Part shown: piece by piece, positions 10,788 to 20,072 of the stretch
Layout of the letters: every line of letters starts with the position of its first letter
How positions within the stretch are numbered: position 1 is the stretch's first letter
DNA from: Pseudo-nitzschia pungens
Taxonomy: Eukaryota; Bacillariophyta; Bacillariophyceae; Bacillariales; Bacillariaceae
Direction: 5' to 3'
Length of the DNA stretch: 64,000 bases
Assembly: GCA_037355855.1 (NCBI GenBank)
Contig: CM074761.1
Coordinates: 6,033,346 to 6,097,345 of the forward strand
Translations under genes and position numbers: made by a program
The notes under the pieces: generated by a model
Database searches by the model: none
The model's input: the letters and a program-made list of their open reading frames with translations, nothing else
What the model was told of the DNA's origin: nothing

Positions 10788-12176
10788 ATGATCACGTGCA
10801 CTCTGTATGTTTTGTTTGCGATAACACTTCCCGTGGCATCCTTTGTTCCACTCCGATCCCCCTTGAACCAGAAACTTCCCGTCATGGTTCACTTGCACGG
10901 CCAAGCGAGCCTTTCGGTGTTCCGCCGCTCGTCTCTGCGCGGGGCAAAAGATGCAAGTAACAACAATCGCAACAACCGCAACAATCGCAACAACCGCAAC
11001 AACAAGAAGAACCTTACGCTTCACCACCGTCCCCTAGATCCCGACTCCATCCTCCAATCCCCCCAACAATTGAACGAAAAGGCTCTGCTGCTCGCCGAAT
11101 GGCTCTCGTCCAAACGGAACGTGTTCTGTTTGACGGGTGCCGGCTTGTCCACCGATTCGGGGATCCCGGATTATCGCGGACACAGGGGATCCTATCACCA
11201 AGGCCACAAGCCCATCGTTCACCAACAATTCATGGACTCGTCGAGGCAGCGGAGGCGATACTGGGGACGATCCATGGTGGGATGGAAAACCTTCGAAACA
11301 GCGCGGCCCAACAAGGGCCACTACTCGCTAGCCGCCATGGAAAAAATGGGCCTCCTGGGCGTGAACATGGAAGACCGGATCGACTTTTACGACGATCTCG
11401 AAAGGGACGACTTTTTCTTTACGTCCGGGCAACGAAGGCTGGCGGTGCTGACGCAGAACGTCGATTCGCTGCACGATCGAGCCGGATCGAGGGACGTTCT
11501 CGCCCTGCACGGGGCCAACAAGGTCGTGCGGTGCGTGAACTGCGGGCATCGAATGCCCCGGAACGACTACCAGGAACAACTCGCGGAGACGAACCGGGAT
11601 TGGCTGGACGAACAGCAAGACTTCTTGCGACCGCGAAACCGGGAGGCAGAAGATTCATCGGACCGCTCCGCCGGGCCACGAATCCAGCTGCGACCCGACG
11701 GAGATGCCGAGCTGCCGTCATCTTCGTCGTCATCTTCGTCGTCGTCGCATTCATCGCGTCCCACAACCAGCTACGACTCCATTCGCCTCCCTCCGTGCCC
11801 GTGCTGCGGGGACGACAACAAGGCCTTCTTCAAACCGGACGTTGTGTTTTTTGGCGATACGGTTCCGAAGCACAGGGTCCGAATCTGCGAGCAAGCGGTC
11901 GAAAACTGCGACGGGATATTGGTGGTGGGCAGCTCGCTGGCCGTGCACAGTGCCTTTCGCCACGTCAAGGCCGCTGCTGCGTCGACGACTACTACTAGTA
12001 GTAGTAGTAGTAGTAGTAGTAACAACAACCCGGTCGTCGCGATCCTCAATGTGGGAGAAACCCGGGCCGAGGTCGAGGGGTTGGAGGGGCTTTTGAAGAT
12101 CGAAGCCCCGATCGGTGACACGCTGGAACGCTGTGTGGAACTGATGGGGGGTGAAGGATTGTTGTCGTCGGACTGA
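10788..12176 (+). CDS. Class II (SIRT4-like) sirtuin with predicted plastid presequence
   Basis: A 462-residue Sir2-family NAD-dependent protein deacylase or ADP-ribosyltransferase. Visible motifs are the NAD-binding GAGLSTDSGIPDYRG (about 117-131), TQNVDSLH (222-229) and LHG with the presumed catalytic His241. Zinc-binding pairs are C249/C252 and C337/C340, followed by GSSLAVHSA (381-389). GAGxSTxSGIPDYR is the class II signature. The first 16-18 residues form a hydrophobic signal peptide followed by VAS-FVPLR. This resembles the ASAF motif that directs diatom proteins into the four-membrane plastid. An Asn/Arg repeat (about 57-72), a poly-Ser insert between the zinc pairs and a T4S8 run (about 400) are microsatellite-encoded. 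The frame is uninterrupted and single-exon. Plastid targeting is inference; a plain ER route is the alternative. Confidence 0.88.
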   Translation: MITCTLYVLFAITLPVASFVPLRSPLNQKLPVMVHLHGQASLSVFRRSSLRGAKDASNNNRNNRNNRNNRNNKKNLTLHHRPLDPDSILQSPQQLNEKALLLAEWLSSKRNVFCLTGAGLSTDSGIPDYRGHRGSYHQGHKPIVHQQFMDSSRQRRRYWGRSMVGWKTFETARPNKGHYSLAAMEKMGLLGVNMEDRIDFYDDLERDDFFFTSGQRRLAVLTQNVDSLHDRAGSRDVLALHGANKVVRCVNCGHRMPRNDYQEQLAETNRDWLDEQQDFLRPRNREAEDSSDRSAGPRIQLRPDGDAELPSSSSSSSSSSHSSRPTTSYDSIRLPPCPCCGDDNKAFFKPDVVFFGDTVPKHRVRICEQAVENCDGILVVGSSLAVHSAFRHVKAAAASTTTTSSSSSSSSNNNPVVAILNVGETRAEVEGLEGLLKIEAPIGDTLERCVELMGGEGLLSSD

Positions 12177-13237
12177 CTGCATTTGATGGATCGTGAGGAA
12201 GAAGAAACGATGATAACCATCAAACAAGAATACTAGTACTAGTACTAGTACTACTAGTAGTGGCAACACACAGGAGGAACCAAGGCATCCGCGAGACGAA
12301 TGTCAACCACCACCACGCGCAATCCTACAAGTAGTACTATTCTTAAATGTACTAGTATTTCGCATTACTTGTACTGTATTTAGTAGTAATACTGTACTAC
12401 TCTTCTACAATCGTAGTGTTCAGCAACGGGATTTAGTAGTAGTATCATTACTACTACTAGTAGTAGTAGTATCATTACTACTAGGAAAGAAGAACAAGCA
12501 ACATGGCAAAGCACCATCAATGCACCACAGCAAGAAGAAAGTTGTTCAATATTTTTACACCACTACTACTACTAGTACTACTAGTAATAGCTCCAGTGAA
12601 TGTCTGATAGTAGATAAATTACAAGCACATATTTGCAGGAGCCATGATGCGAAAATACAGCAGCACTGGATCGTACTACTACTAGTAGTAGTAGTAGTAA
12701 TATTACTTGTACTTCTACTATCATTGTGCCAGCGCTTCTTCTTCTAGCTTGTCCTTCTTGCATGCTGAGCCCTACAGCAAATGCAACTGACGAATTAAGC
12801 AAAATAACCAAACTTTTACTGCATCTATTGCTGGGAGTGCTGTGTGCTACCAATAAACGAGGACCAGCAGTATTAGTAGCAGTTATCCCAGCATTGTAAG
12901 AAAAAGCAAATAGCGCGTTGTACAAACTTCATCGAGCGAACAACTCTCTCAGCCCTATATGGTGACAAATTAAATTTCCCGACGCAAGATGTATGTAACT
13001 ATCTGTACATTTGGCTAGTTTTTTGTGATGAGATTGGAATGGCGGAAAAGAGATAATCGTTCATGCTGAAGAAAGCTACAAATAAAATCGTGTTTTAACT
13101 TCAAATGCGTCGCGCTGGCTACACGTACTGCATTGTTTTTGCACCAAAGCTCTTGATCGCTGGACGAATTGGTGTGTTTCTGAATCCCCTCAGTATTCGA
13201 AGCCTGCCGTAGCCACGGATCCGACAACCCAAGCTTT
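12177..13237. other. Convergent intergenic spacer with AGT/ACT microsatellites
   Basis: Separates the converging sirtuin and MYND genes. It carries repeated palindromic runs of ACT/AGT triplets (about 12228-12260, 12330-12385, 12430-12485, 12560-12590, 12670-12700) and must contain both 3' ends. Short open frames across the microsatellites are not credible genes. Confidence 0.6.
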
Positions 13238-15106
13238 TCAAAAGAATCGTTGGATTTGTAGGCCTTTCTGTTTCATCACCTTCTCGACGTCTACCAGATC
13301 TCCTAGGGCGTATGGTGGATGATTCGGCATCATGCAATTCTGTTGGGCCATCCCGTGCGCCATTCGGAGATGGCTTTCGTCGCCGGTTTTGATCCACGAC
13401 TGGATCATTTTGTGTGCGATCGGATAGATCGCGGGGTTGTTCATGCCTTTCCCGTTGTGCATTGCTGCGTAGTATCCTCTGTAATAGATGCCCGCCGCCT
13501 CGGCGTATTGGCCTAGCTCGTAACGCACATCTGCAACAGCCAGCAGTTCGTTCAAATAGTCCGCGGGATTGTCGTTGCCGTCGGGATCTTCCGTCTCTCG
13601 CCCGCCCGCAACTTCCAGCTGATGGAGAGCCGCGGATAATTTGTGGTCTAAGGAATGTTGTTCACGAGCTGCGTTGCTAGAGGCCTCGTTCCGTCGCCGT
13701 TGTCTGTCGCTCCGTATGGCATCACCCACGACACCTTTGGATTTTGCGTAGTTATCGCAGGCAACGCAGCCGTCATTGTTTGCCCACGCCTTGTTATTTC
13801 GTCGCAGAGAGGCCCGTATGTCCTGACCCTGAATATCGCGTTCGTGAATGTCGTGGCCGCATTCTTCGACGAGAAACTTGAGCGCAAGCAACTGGCCGTT
13901 TTCCGATGCGAGATGCGTCGGAGGTTTGTGGTCGAAGACATTCACCGTGGTTGCATGGGAGTCCGCTCCGTTCCGCACCAGCATCTTTGCCAGCTTGATC
14001 TTGTTGGTGTAGCAGGCCCACGCCACGGGTGCGCTGTCGTGGCGGCTCACCATTACTCTTGTCCGCGGATCCGTTGCCAACCATTTCGCAATGTCGTAAT
14101 GCCCTCTTCGCGAGGACCACTCTAGCGCATTCAGACCATATCCCCGGACTTTTATGTCACCAATGTTTGGTATGGTGCCATCGGGTTTCAAACCCGACAT
14201 ACTAATTTTGTGAAGAACAACAGGAAGAACCATCTTGGCGTGTTCGATATCACCCAGCGGTCCACAAGACAAAAGGAATTGATCGACCTCGTCTAGCTCT
14301 TTTACGTCTTGAAAAAATTCTGTTCTTTTGAGAGAATCCCGTTGTTCGGCACGATTTTTCGCCATTTGTTTACACAGACCGAGAAATCCCTGTGGTCCTA
14401 ACAGACGGCGAATGCTATCTCGAGATGCATCCGAAGCAAAGTGATGCCCCGGTTCTTCGTAAACTCCCGCTTGAGTACCACGCAACTCACCGTTGTACGA
14501 CACCATGCATAGTTTGCCTCCAGGTATCACTTCGCAATTGTAGAAAACGTGTCCCGTACCGGAAGCCTCCGTCAGCGAAAAGGCTCCCTGGTTCTTCGCG
14601 CGTTCCATCGCCTTTCGTTCCTCCTTCGAGTCTTTCCGGTCCTTCTTCATTTGTTCGCAAACCAATTTGTGTTCGGGCCAGGCCGCCTTCAAACACCTCT
14701 TTGAGCAATACAAGATATTTTTGCACAACTCACATGTCATCAAATTGTTTTTTTCTTCTGCTTTTCCGCACCACGCGCAAATGTCGTACGCTAGACCGAT
14801 GGTTACTTCACTGTTCCTGGGTTTGTACAATCCCGCCTTTTGGTTGCCTGCATACGTCGGTACATCTTTCTTCTTTTTCTTGGATTTATCTCTGCGGACC
14901 AGATTCACAGCTGTCGTGGCGGCCGCTTCTGGTTCGGCGGTTGGCAATGCTTCCTTGCCCGATGCGACGCAATTTTTGCATCGTCTCGTTTGCTTCTGCA
15001 CGGATCCCACCCATTGCTTGCTGCTGAATTTGTCCTTTGGCAATGATTCCGTACAGGCTCGGCAAACTTTTTCTTCTGGCTCTCCGCCAACACTTGTTTT
15101 CGCCAT
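13238..15106 (-). CDS. MYND zinc-finger protein with ankyrin-like repeats
   Basis: A 622-residue soluble protein. An N-terminal pair of CxxC knuckles (C15/C18 and C43/C46, VCRAC...RRCKNC) resembles a small treble-clef or Stc1-like zinc module. A lysine-rich stretch (about 73-80) follows. A canonical MYND finger then spans C110 to C150 (C110, C113, C125, C128, C134, C138, H146, C150). MYND fingers mediate protein-protein contacts. Residues about 330-460 contain ankyrin-like helices (GLNALEWSSRRGHYDIAKWL, PVAWACYTNKIKLAKMLVRNGADSH, PTHLASENGQLLALKFLVEE). The C-terminal part is helical and TPR-like. Proteins with this MYND plus ankyrin layout are abundant in diatoms and their roles are largely unknown. 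No SET domain is seen, so methyltransferase activity is not supported. Confidence 0.82.
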   Translation of the reverse strand: MAKTSVGGEPEEKVCRACTESLPKDKFSSKQWVGSVQKQTRRCKNCVASGKEALPTAEPEAAATTAVNLVRRDKSKKKKKDVPTYAGNQKAGLYKPRNSEVTIGLAYDICAWCGKAEEKNNLMTCELCKNILYCSKRCLKAAWPEHKLVCEQMKKDRKDSKEERKAMERAKNQGAFSLTEASGTGHVFYNCEVIPGGKLCMVSYNGELRGTQAGVYEEPGHHFASDASRDSIRRLLGPQGFLGLCKQMAKNRAEQRDSLKRTEFFQDVKELDEVDQFLLSCGPLGDIEHAKMVLPVVLHKISMSGLKPDGTIPNIGDIKVRGYGLNALEWSSRRGHYDIAKWLATDPRTRVMVSRHDSAPVAWACYTNKIKLAKMLVRNGADSHATTVNVFDHKPPTHLASENGQLLALKFLVEECGHDIHERDIQGQDIRASLRRNNKAWANNDGCVACDNYAKSKGVVGDAIRSDRQRRRNEASSNAAREQHSLDHKLSAALHQLEVAGGRETEDPDGNDNPADYLNELLAVADVRYELGQYAEAAGIYYRGYYAAMHNGKGMNNPAIYPIAHKMIQSWIKTGDESHLRMAHGMAQQNCMMPNHPPYALGDLVDVEKVMKQKGLQIQRFF

Positions 15107-15591
15107 GGGAATGTACTACTTGATTGGTAGTCTCTGATTGCGTCTATTACGGTTGAACACAACTGCTGGGCTGCTGAACCAATATATTCTACCGGTACGT
15201 TTTTCACGTGGATGCATGGAAAGTTTGCTTTGAATCGGATTGCATACGGTACGGTTTGCATTCCTGTGAAGTTCTGTTTTCGAATCTGTGGGATATGCAC
15301 CTCGTACTTCAGATAGCTTATGGTGTTGAAACAGTGATACTGGTACCGTACGTGTACGGTAAGGTTTACGTGCTTTTGCTACGAAATCTTTTTTTTTTTA
15401 AAAAAGAACGTACGGTACGAAGTACGGTACAAGGAAGGTAAACCTTGTAAAAAGAAGTACGAAGTTATTACGGTACCAGAACGGTAAATACAGTAATAAT
15501 GATATCGAGTCCTATGTTACAGTACTGTATTCAGTAATTAACGTACCGGTACAAGTAACCTTAAATCTTACCGGTAGATATGAACAGAAAA
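15107..15591. other. Upstream region of MYND gene, rich in GTACGGTAC words
   Basis: Holds the 5' side of the MYND gene and the left flank of the gypsy insertion. It has a run of A/T at about 15390-15405 and many overlapping TACGGTACC/GTACCGTAC palindromes. No gene or clear promoter element could be defined. Confidence 0.4.
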
Positions 15592-15965
15592 TGTCGTATC
15601 TCTGGAAACCAGAAGAAAACGACCGAAGATAGAAGATAGAAATAGTTGTGTTGATAATTTTTGAATTAAAGAATTATGAATGAAATTAGATAAAAGATAA
15701 AATAGAATGTTTCTCGTACAACGTCGTGTTGTTTTATCTTTGAGACTAAAACAAACAGACGTAGAGAAGCTCGGAATGGTCTTGAAGAACATAAAGAACA
15801 TAAAGAACAGTTCTTCAAAGAACCTAAAAGGTCATAGAGAACCTGAGTCGGGACATAGGTCATAGAGAACCTTGAAGTAGATAGAAACATTGTTTTGTTT
15901 CTTAAAATATAAATGGTTTGTTTCTTGTATATTTCTTGTGTGTTGTAGTTTTGGGACATACGACA
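15592..15965 (-). repeat. Gypsy LTR (3' LTR in element orientation)
   Basis: 374 bp, partner of 61851-62223 with very few differences. The flank gaaaa lies just outside. A purine-rich tract, the reverse complement of 15966-15985, abuts the inner edge as a polypurine tract would. Confidence 0.9.
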
Positions 15966-16012
15966 TTATCTTTCTTCTCGAGATAGATCTTGTTGAACTT
16001 CTTGGAAAGATC

Positions 16013-18511
16013 TCATGGGGAATGATAAGGCTTGATACGTCTGAGATTAATCCGTTCAATGATATGCTCATTGCGAAGGAAAGATACAGTACCATTGGTG
16101 TGGACTTGAGTGATGGTAAATGGGCCAATTGCTCTGGAACCAAGCGCATCAGTCTTGTAGTTGAAGATCATGATCTGATCACCAATGTTGTAGTCATGAT
16201 GTTTACGACGCTTGTTTTCTCTGAGCGCATTCTGATCAATAACAGTTTGGCGTTTGGATCTGAGGAGTTTGATATCAGTGATGATAGGAATTGGAAGGAA
16301 CATATCACGATGGAAGGCAATAGCACCAGGTGAAACACCAAATGTTTTATGCACAGTGCATCTGACAGCAAATTGAGCAGAGGCAAAAACATCGTCAATG
16401 AGGTCAATGGCTTGTTGCAAATCCTGAGGAGGATTAGTATGAAGTTCAGTGCGCATGGCGGATTTCATAGTATCATGCACACGTTCCAAAACAGCATTGG
16501 CTTGAGGATTTTTGACTGTGGTTGGAACAGGCTTGATGTCAAGGTTAATAAGGTGAGATTGAAAATCAACATTGAGGTATTCAGAACCTTGATCAAAAAT
16601 GCATCTGCTGGGTTTTGGATAGCGAGAAAGCCATGCATCGTTTAATGCATAGATGGACATTTTACCTGAGGGATTCATTTGTGGAGCACGTTTGATTTCA
16701 AGGAGGTTAGTGCACATATCCATAATGGTGAAACCATTAAATTCAACATTACCAATATTTGGGATATTGACATTCCAAGGGCCAATGGTGTCAATTGCAA
16801 TAGTTTCCCAAGGGATGGAGAGTTCTTCACGAGTTGCAAGATGCCCATAAGAAATGTGGGTATTTTTGTGGCGTTGACAAGCATCACAAGTCTTGCAATA
16901 TTCAGCAACAGCATCCTTGAGGCCTGGAGAATAGATGAGCATGGAGATGGTTCTAGTCAAACGTTCAGCGCCTGCATGACCAAGGACATGATGATACCAG
17001 TTGATGGTGTCTTGGACAAGCGCTTTTGGAAGGACAATTTTGGTTTGGTTGTTTTTAGAATAAACCTTGAGGTCAGTACCAGCGAAATCTTTGGTAGAAT
17101 AATGCTTGGTGTTCTGGATGGAGGAATCTGCTGCTTGAGCCTTGGCGAGAGCATCAAAACGCAGAGGATATGCAGGAAGATCTGCAGGGTAATTGATAAA
17201 AAGATCAGCAATGGAAAGATCGGAAGTGTCAACCTTGGAGATTGGCTGAATGTTTGGATCTTTGGAATCTTTGGAATCTTGGGAAGGAGAAACAGAAGGC
17301 AAACCCTGCTCCTCCTCCAAGGGAAGGCGCGAGAGGGCATCAGCCAGGATGTTATCTTTGCCTTGGATGAACTTGAAAACAGGACTGAAGTCTTCAAGGA
17401 GCATGCGCCAGGTCATAATTCTGTTGGAATTTAGATTTTGACGAGTGAGGTTTTCATGGTCAGTGTAAACAAAAATAATTGCACCCCAAAGAATAGTCCG
17501 ATATTCTTTGAAGACTTCCACAATACAAAGCATTTCTTTGTCAATGGTTGGATATTTGAGCTGAGTGGAAGTGAGTTTCCGGGAGAAACATGCAACAATT
17601 TTACCATTTTGAATAATCACAGCACCAAGTTGATAATCGGAGGCATCAGTGTAGACATCATAAGGGAGATTAGGATCAGGATATGTGAGGAGAATTTCCT
17701 CAGCAATCATGGTTTTGGCAGCTTTGAAGGCAGCAAGCAATTCAGGAGTTGGCTTGACCGGTCCACGGGCCTTTCCAGAGAGGGCAGTGAGAGGAGCCAA
17801 AATCTCAGCGCGCTTGCGCCAATGAGCCCGATAGAAATTAATCATGCCAATGAAGGAACGCAGATCAGTGGTGCTTTTTGGAAAAGCCAGTTTCAAAATG
17901 GGAGCAATCTTGTTGGGATTTGGAAGAATGCCAGTGGTGGTGATGATATGTCCAAGCCAAGGAGCGCGTTGTTGGAACCAGTGGCATTTGGCAGGCTTAA
18001 CAGAGAAGTTGTTGGCTTGCAGGATGGACAAAACAGTGGAGACAGTTTTGCAGTGGGATTGAAAGGTATCGGAGAAGATACCAATGTCATCAATATAGAC
18101 TTCAACACTGTTGAGGTTGATAAAAAGGGATTCCATACAGCCTTGCGCCCAGCTTGGAGAGTTGAGGAAGCCCATTGGGAGTCGGAGCAATCTGAATTTG
18201 CCAAAAGGAGTGACAAGCACACAGAGCCAAGTGGAAGGCTCATCCAATTTGAAGGTATGGAATTGCATGCTGACATCAATAAGGGTGACATATTTGAACC
18301 CACGGCGGCGATGGAAGATATCTTGGATCTTGGGCAAAGGATAGTGGAGTTTCTTGGTGACTTTGTTAAGTTCACGAAAATCAGAAATGATTCTGCAGGA
18401 GCCATCCGGCTTGGGGACAACAAAAGTTGGCATACCCCATTCAGTTGCATAACATCTTTCAAGAATTCCAAGTTTCACTTGGCGAAGGAGTTCAGTTTTA
18501 ACAGCGTCTTG
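16013..18511 (-). CDS. pol: Gypsy Pol: RT, RNase H and integrase part
   Basis: The main part of a Ty3/gypsy Pol polyprotein. It begins at the transposon junction (EQDAVKTELLRQVKLGILER) and runs to its natural stop. Reverse transcriptase is shown by PTFVVPKPDGSCRIISDFRELN, LLRLPMGFLNSP and the catalytic VYIDDIG at about 18090-18110. RNase H follows with YTDASDYQLGAVI and KEMLCIVEVF. An HHCC-type integrase zinc finger (HHVLGHAG...CKTCDAC) comes next. The integrase core has AIDTIGPW, IFDQGSEY and NPQANAVLERVH as the D-D-E residues. Its N-terminal continuation lies on the far side of the nested DNA transposon at 52942 and beyond. No stop or frameshift was seen within this piece. A long antisense frame over it is a shadow. 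Confidence 0.92.
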   Translation of the reverse strand, partial: QDAVKTELLRQVKLGILERCYATEWGMPTFVVPKPDGSCRIISDFRELNKVTKKLHYPLPKIQDIFHRRRGFKYVTLIDVSMQFHTFKLDEPSTWLCVLVTPFGKFRLLRLPMGFLNSPSWAQGCMESLFINLNSVEVYIDDIGIFSDTFQSHCKTVSTVLSILQANNFSVKPAKCHWFQQRAPWLGHIITTTGILPNPNKIAPILKLAFPKSTTDLRSFIGMINFYRAHWRKRAEILAPLTALSGKARGPVKPTPELLAAFKAAKTMIAEEILLTYPDPNLPYDVYTDASDYQLGAVIIQNGKIVACFSRKLTSTQLKYPTIDKEMLCIVEVFKEYRTILWGAIIFVYTDHENLTRQNLNSNRIMTWRMLLEDFSPVFKFIQGKDNILADALSRLPLEEEQGLPSVSPSQDSKDSKDPNIQPISKVDTSDLSIADLFINYPADLPAYPLRFDALAKAQAADSSIQNTKHYSTKDFAGTDLKVYSKNNQTKIVLPKALVQDTINWYHHVLGHAGAERLTRTISMLIYSPGLKDAVAEYCKTCDACQRHKNTHISYGHLATREELSIPWETIAIDTIGPWNVNIPNIGNVEFNGFTIMDMCTNLLEIKRAPQMNPSGKMSIYALNDAWLSRYPKPSRCIFDQGSEYLNVDFQSHLINLDIKPVPTTVKNPQANAVLERVHDTMKSAMRTELHTNPPQDLQQAIDLIDDVFASAQFAVRCTVHKTFGVSPGAIAFHRDMFLPIPIITDIKLLRSKRQTVIDQNALRENKRRKHHDYNIGDQIMIFNYKTDALGSRAIGPFTITQVHTNGTVSFLRNEHIIERINLRRIKPYHSP

Positions 18512-18513
18512 TT

Positions 18514-18537
18514 CGTCCGAAAACTGGTTCGCGACCC
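18514..18537 (+). repeat. Left terminal inverted repeat of large DNA transposon
   Basis: 24 bp starting CGTCCGAAAACTGG, perfectly inverted at 52918-52941. Just inside lies a hairpin of facing TCGCGACCCC and GGGGTCGCGA arms (about 18530-18569). Confidence 0.9.
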
Positions 18538-19128
18538 CTCCCAAGAATTTATTTAGGGGGGTCGCGATTTATTCCTGGCTCATTTTGACGTAGCTCGATT
18601 CCTAGCTCTCTCGCGATTCGCAACCCCAATCGCGACCCAGTAACTACCTCAATTACGAAAATTACGAAAAAAAAAAAATAAAATTCATACTCGACCCGAT
18701 TTTTTTTAAGACTCAATTTTTTTTCTTCAGTCACTTAATCAAATTAATCAACATTTAAAAAAAAAAATATTTGTTTTCTCAAAATAATCCCCCCCTTCCC
18801 CCAATTTTTTTTCAATCTGACTCATTATTACCGACCCTACCAACATTATATATTATGAGACTGTTGCAGAAATTCACTCTCAAAAATTGATTTCTCATCC
18901 CGACACAAGTATTTCCCATCACACCCCTCAAGAAATTCATCAGGAAAATCACAATTATTACCCGAATTACAGGAATCGCGACCCCCATGAAAAAATTTTT
19001 GAAACACTATGATGCAAAATATAAGTCTTTCTTTTGATAAATATTGATACTACTCTAATAATTGTTTATTCTCTGTTCAGTTTTCTCACACACTCACACA
19101 CAAATTTTGGTTCGATCTCGAACAATTT
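18538..19128. promoter_or_regulatory. Subterminal region with TCGCGA motifs
   Basis: TCGCGA motifs occur at about 18532, 18563, 18610, 18633 and 18976. Poly-A/T tracts lie between. The region is conserved, inverted, at 9620-10070, which argues that it is functional terminal DNA of the transposon. It is non-coding and probably holds transposase-binding sites. The stop codon of the 494-residue gene is at 19129. Confidence 0.6.
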
Positions 19129-19625
19129 TTAAAGACTGGCCAACACGATATCGTTACTGCCAGTAAAGTCCTCCTCATCTTCATTTACATCTAGCAAAGC
19201 TTGTAGCTCCGGACTAATGTATTCAGTAACTTCTTCCTCCTGCACCCAGTCCTCATCGTACGGACTGTTGTTGTTGTCATCGTTTTCACTCTCGCGACGG
19301 AGCCTCTCTCTCAATCTTTCCTCACACTCTCTACCCGTTCTCGGATCTTTCCTCAGCACATCAATCTCCCTGCACAAGTTATTGAACAGTGCTAGACCTT
19401 CCTTCGACCATGATTGTTCCTCTCCACTGTATTGGTCACAAAATTTCTTTTTCTTCCCCCTTCTCACAATCCTGCCACCACCGTTCCTTTTTTGCTCAAC
19501 ATGATTCACCCAAACATCATACTCATTATGAATCATCATCAATGCAAATGCTTCATCGCTTTCTGTGAATATTTCACTCAGCAAACATGTCGTCTTTTTG
19601 CATCTGTAGCCCCTCTCTATTGGAG
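19129..19625 (-). CDS. 3' part of the 494-residue transposon gene, separated by a copia insertion
   Basis: The C-terminal 165 residues of the gene whose 5' part lies at 39608-40708. Removing 19626-39607 (the copia element plus one copy of its agatg duplication) joins the two parts in frame (…RILSSI|SPIERGYRCKK…). Features here: a helical segment (EAFALMMIHNEYDVWVNHVE), a basic patch (RIVRRGKKKK) and a WSKEGLALFNNLCREIDVLRKD segment. That last segment resembles a domain common in diatom mobile-element proteins of unknown function. An acidic tail follows. In its present state the gene is broken. Function unknown; a DNA-binding partner of the transposase is one possibility. Confidence 0.65.
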
Positions 19626-19630
19626 AGATG

Positions 19631-19899
19631 TAACAACACAGAACAAGGTTGTTAAGTAATAAGAAACAGAAAGTGAGCGCAACAGTACCGCGCGTAGAAA
19701 CAGAGCGCGCTCAGAGGTGCGCAAGATATTGAAGTATCCAAAGAACACAACCAAAGAACACGGTTGAAGTATTAACTGAAGAAGATAAAGAATGGAGCAA
19801 CAAACACACTTATCACGAGCGACCATGTAAAAGAGAGAGAACACATGTTTAGATCGATAGAATGATAAGAGCTCATAATTTCCAGTTATACAACTTGTT
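19631..19899 (+). repeat. Copia 5' LTR, short form
   Basis: 269 bp. It carries one copy of a 34-bp unit (…AGTGAGCGCAACAGTA…GCGCGTAGAAA) that is present four times in the other LTRs. The 102-bp length difference to the 3' LTR equals exactly three units. The outer edge reads TAACAAC and the inner edge CTTGTT. Confidence 0.9.
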
Positions 19900-19913
19900 G
19901 ATTAACAGTCGCA
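19900..19913 (+). other. Primer-binding site matching the anticodon arm of tRNA-Asn
   Basis: GATTAACAGTCGCA directly follows the LTR. Its reverse complement, TGCGACTGTTAATC, has the stem TGCGA and a CTGTTAA loop with a GTT anticodon, as in tRNA-Asn. The match runs to about tRNA position 40. That fits priming by a 5' half-tRNA as known for Drosophila copia. The same site follows the LTRs at 54702-54715 and 33641-33654. Confidence 0.65.
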
Positions 19914-20025
19914 GATCGCAATAAAATCACTCTACCACACGAATTATTCAAACACGCACGATTGAAAATTCTTTTTATTTTTAACTGGAACACGATCATA
20001 CCCTAACTACTTACCGACATATCTT

Positions 20026-20026
<1 letters not shown>

Positions 20027-20057
<31 letters not shown>
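20027..20057 (+). promoter_or_regulatory. 31-nt poly(A) tract in the copia leader
   Basis: An uninterrupted A run followed by a short TA repeat and TTCCAAC before the polyprotein ATG at 20073. The second copia copy has the same arrangement (28 A at 54869-54896). A role in translation of the genomic RNA is possible but unproven. Confidence 0.5.
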
Positions 20058-20061
<4 letters not shown>

Positions 20062-20072
20062 TATATTCCAAC

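Noticed and set aside
11099..11998. 299-codon frame overlapping the sirtuin in another register
   Set aside because: GC-rich shadow of the sirtuin; no domain, and the sirtuin motifs lie in the other frame.
12520..12747. Short open frame in the sirtuin-MYND spacer
   Set aside because: Made largely of ACT/AGT triplets; no conserved feature.
17438..18556. 372-codon plus-strand frame over the gypsy region
   Set aside because: Antisense shadow of the clearly coding RT/RNase H sequence.
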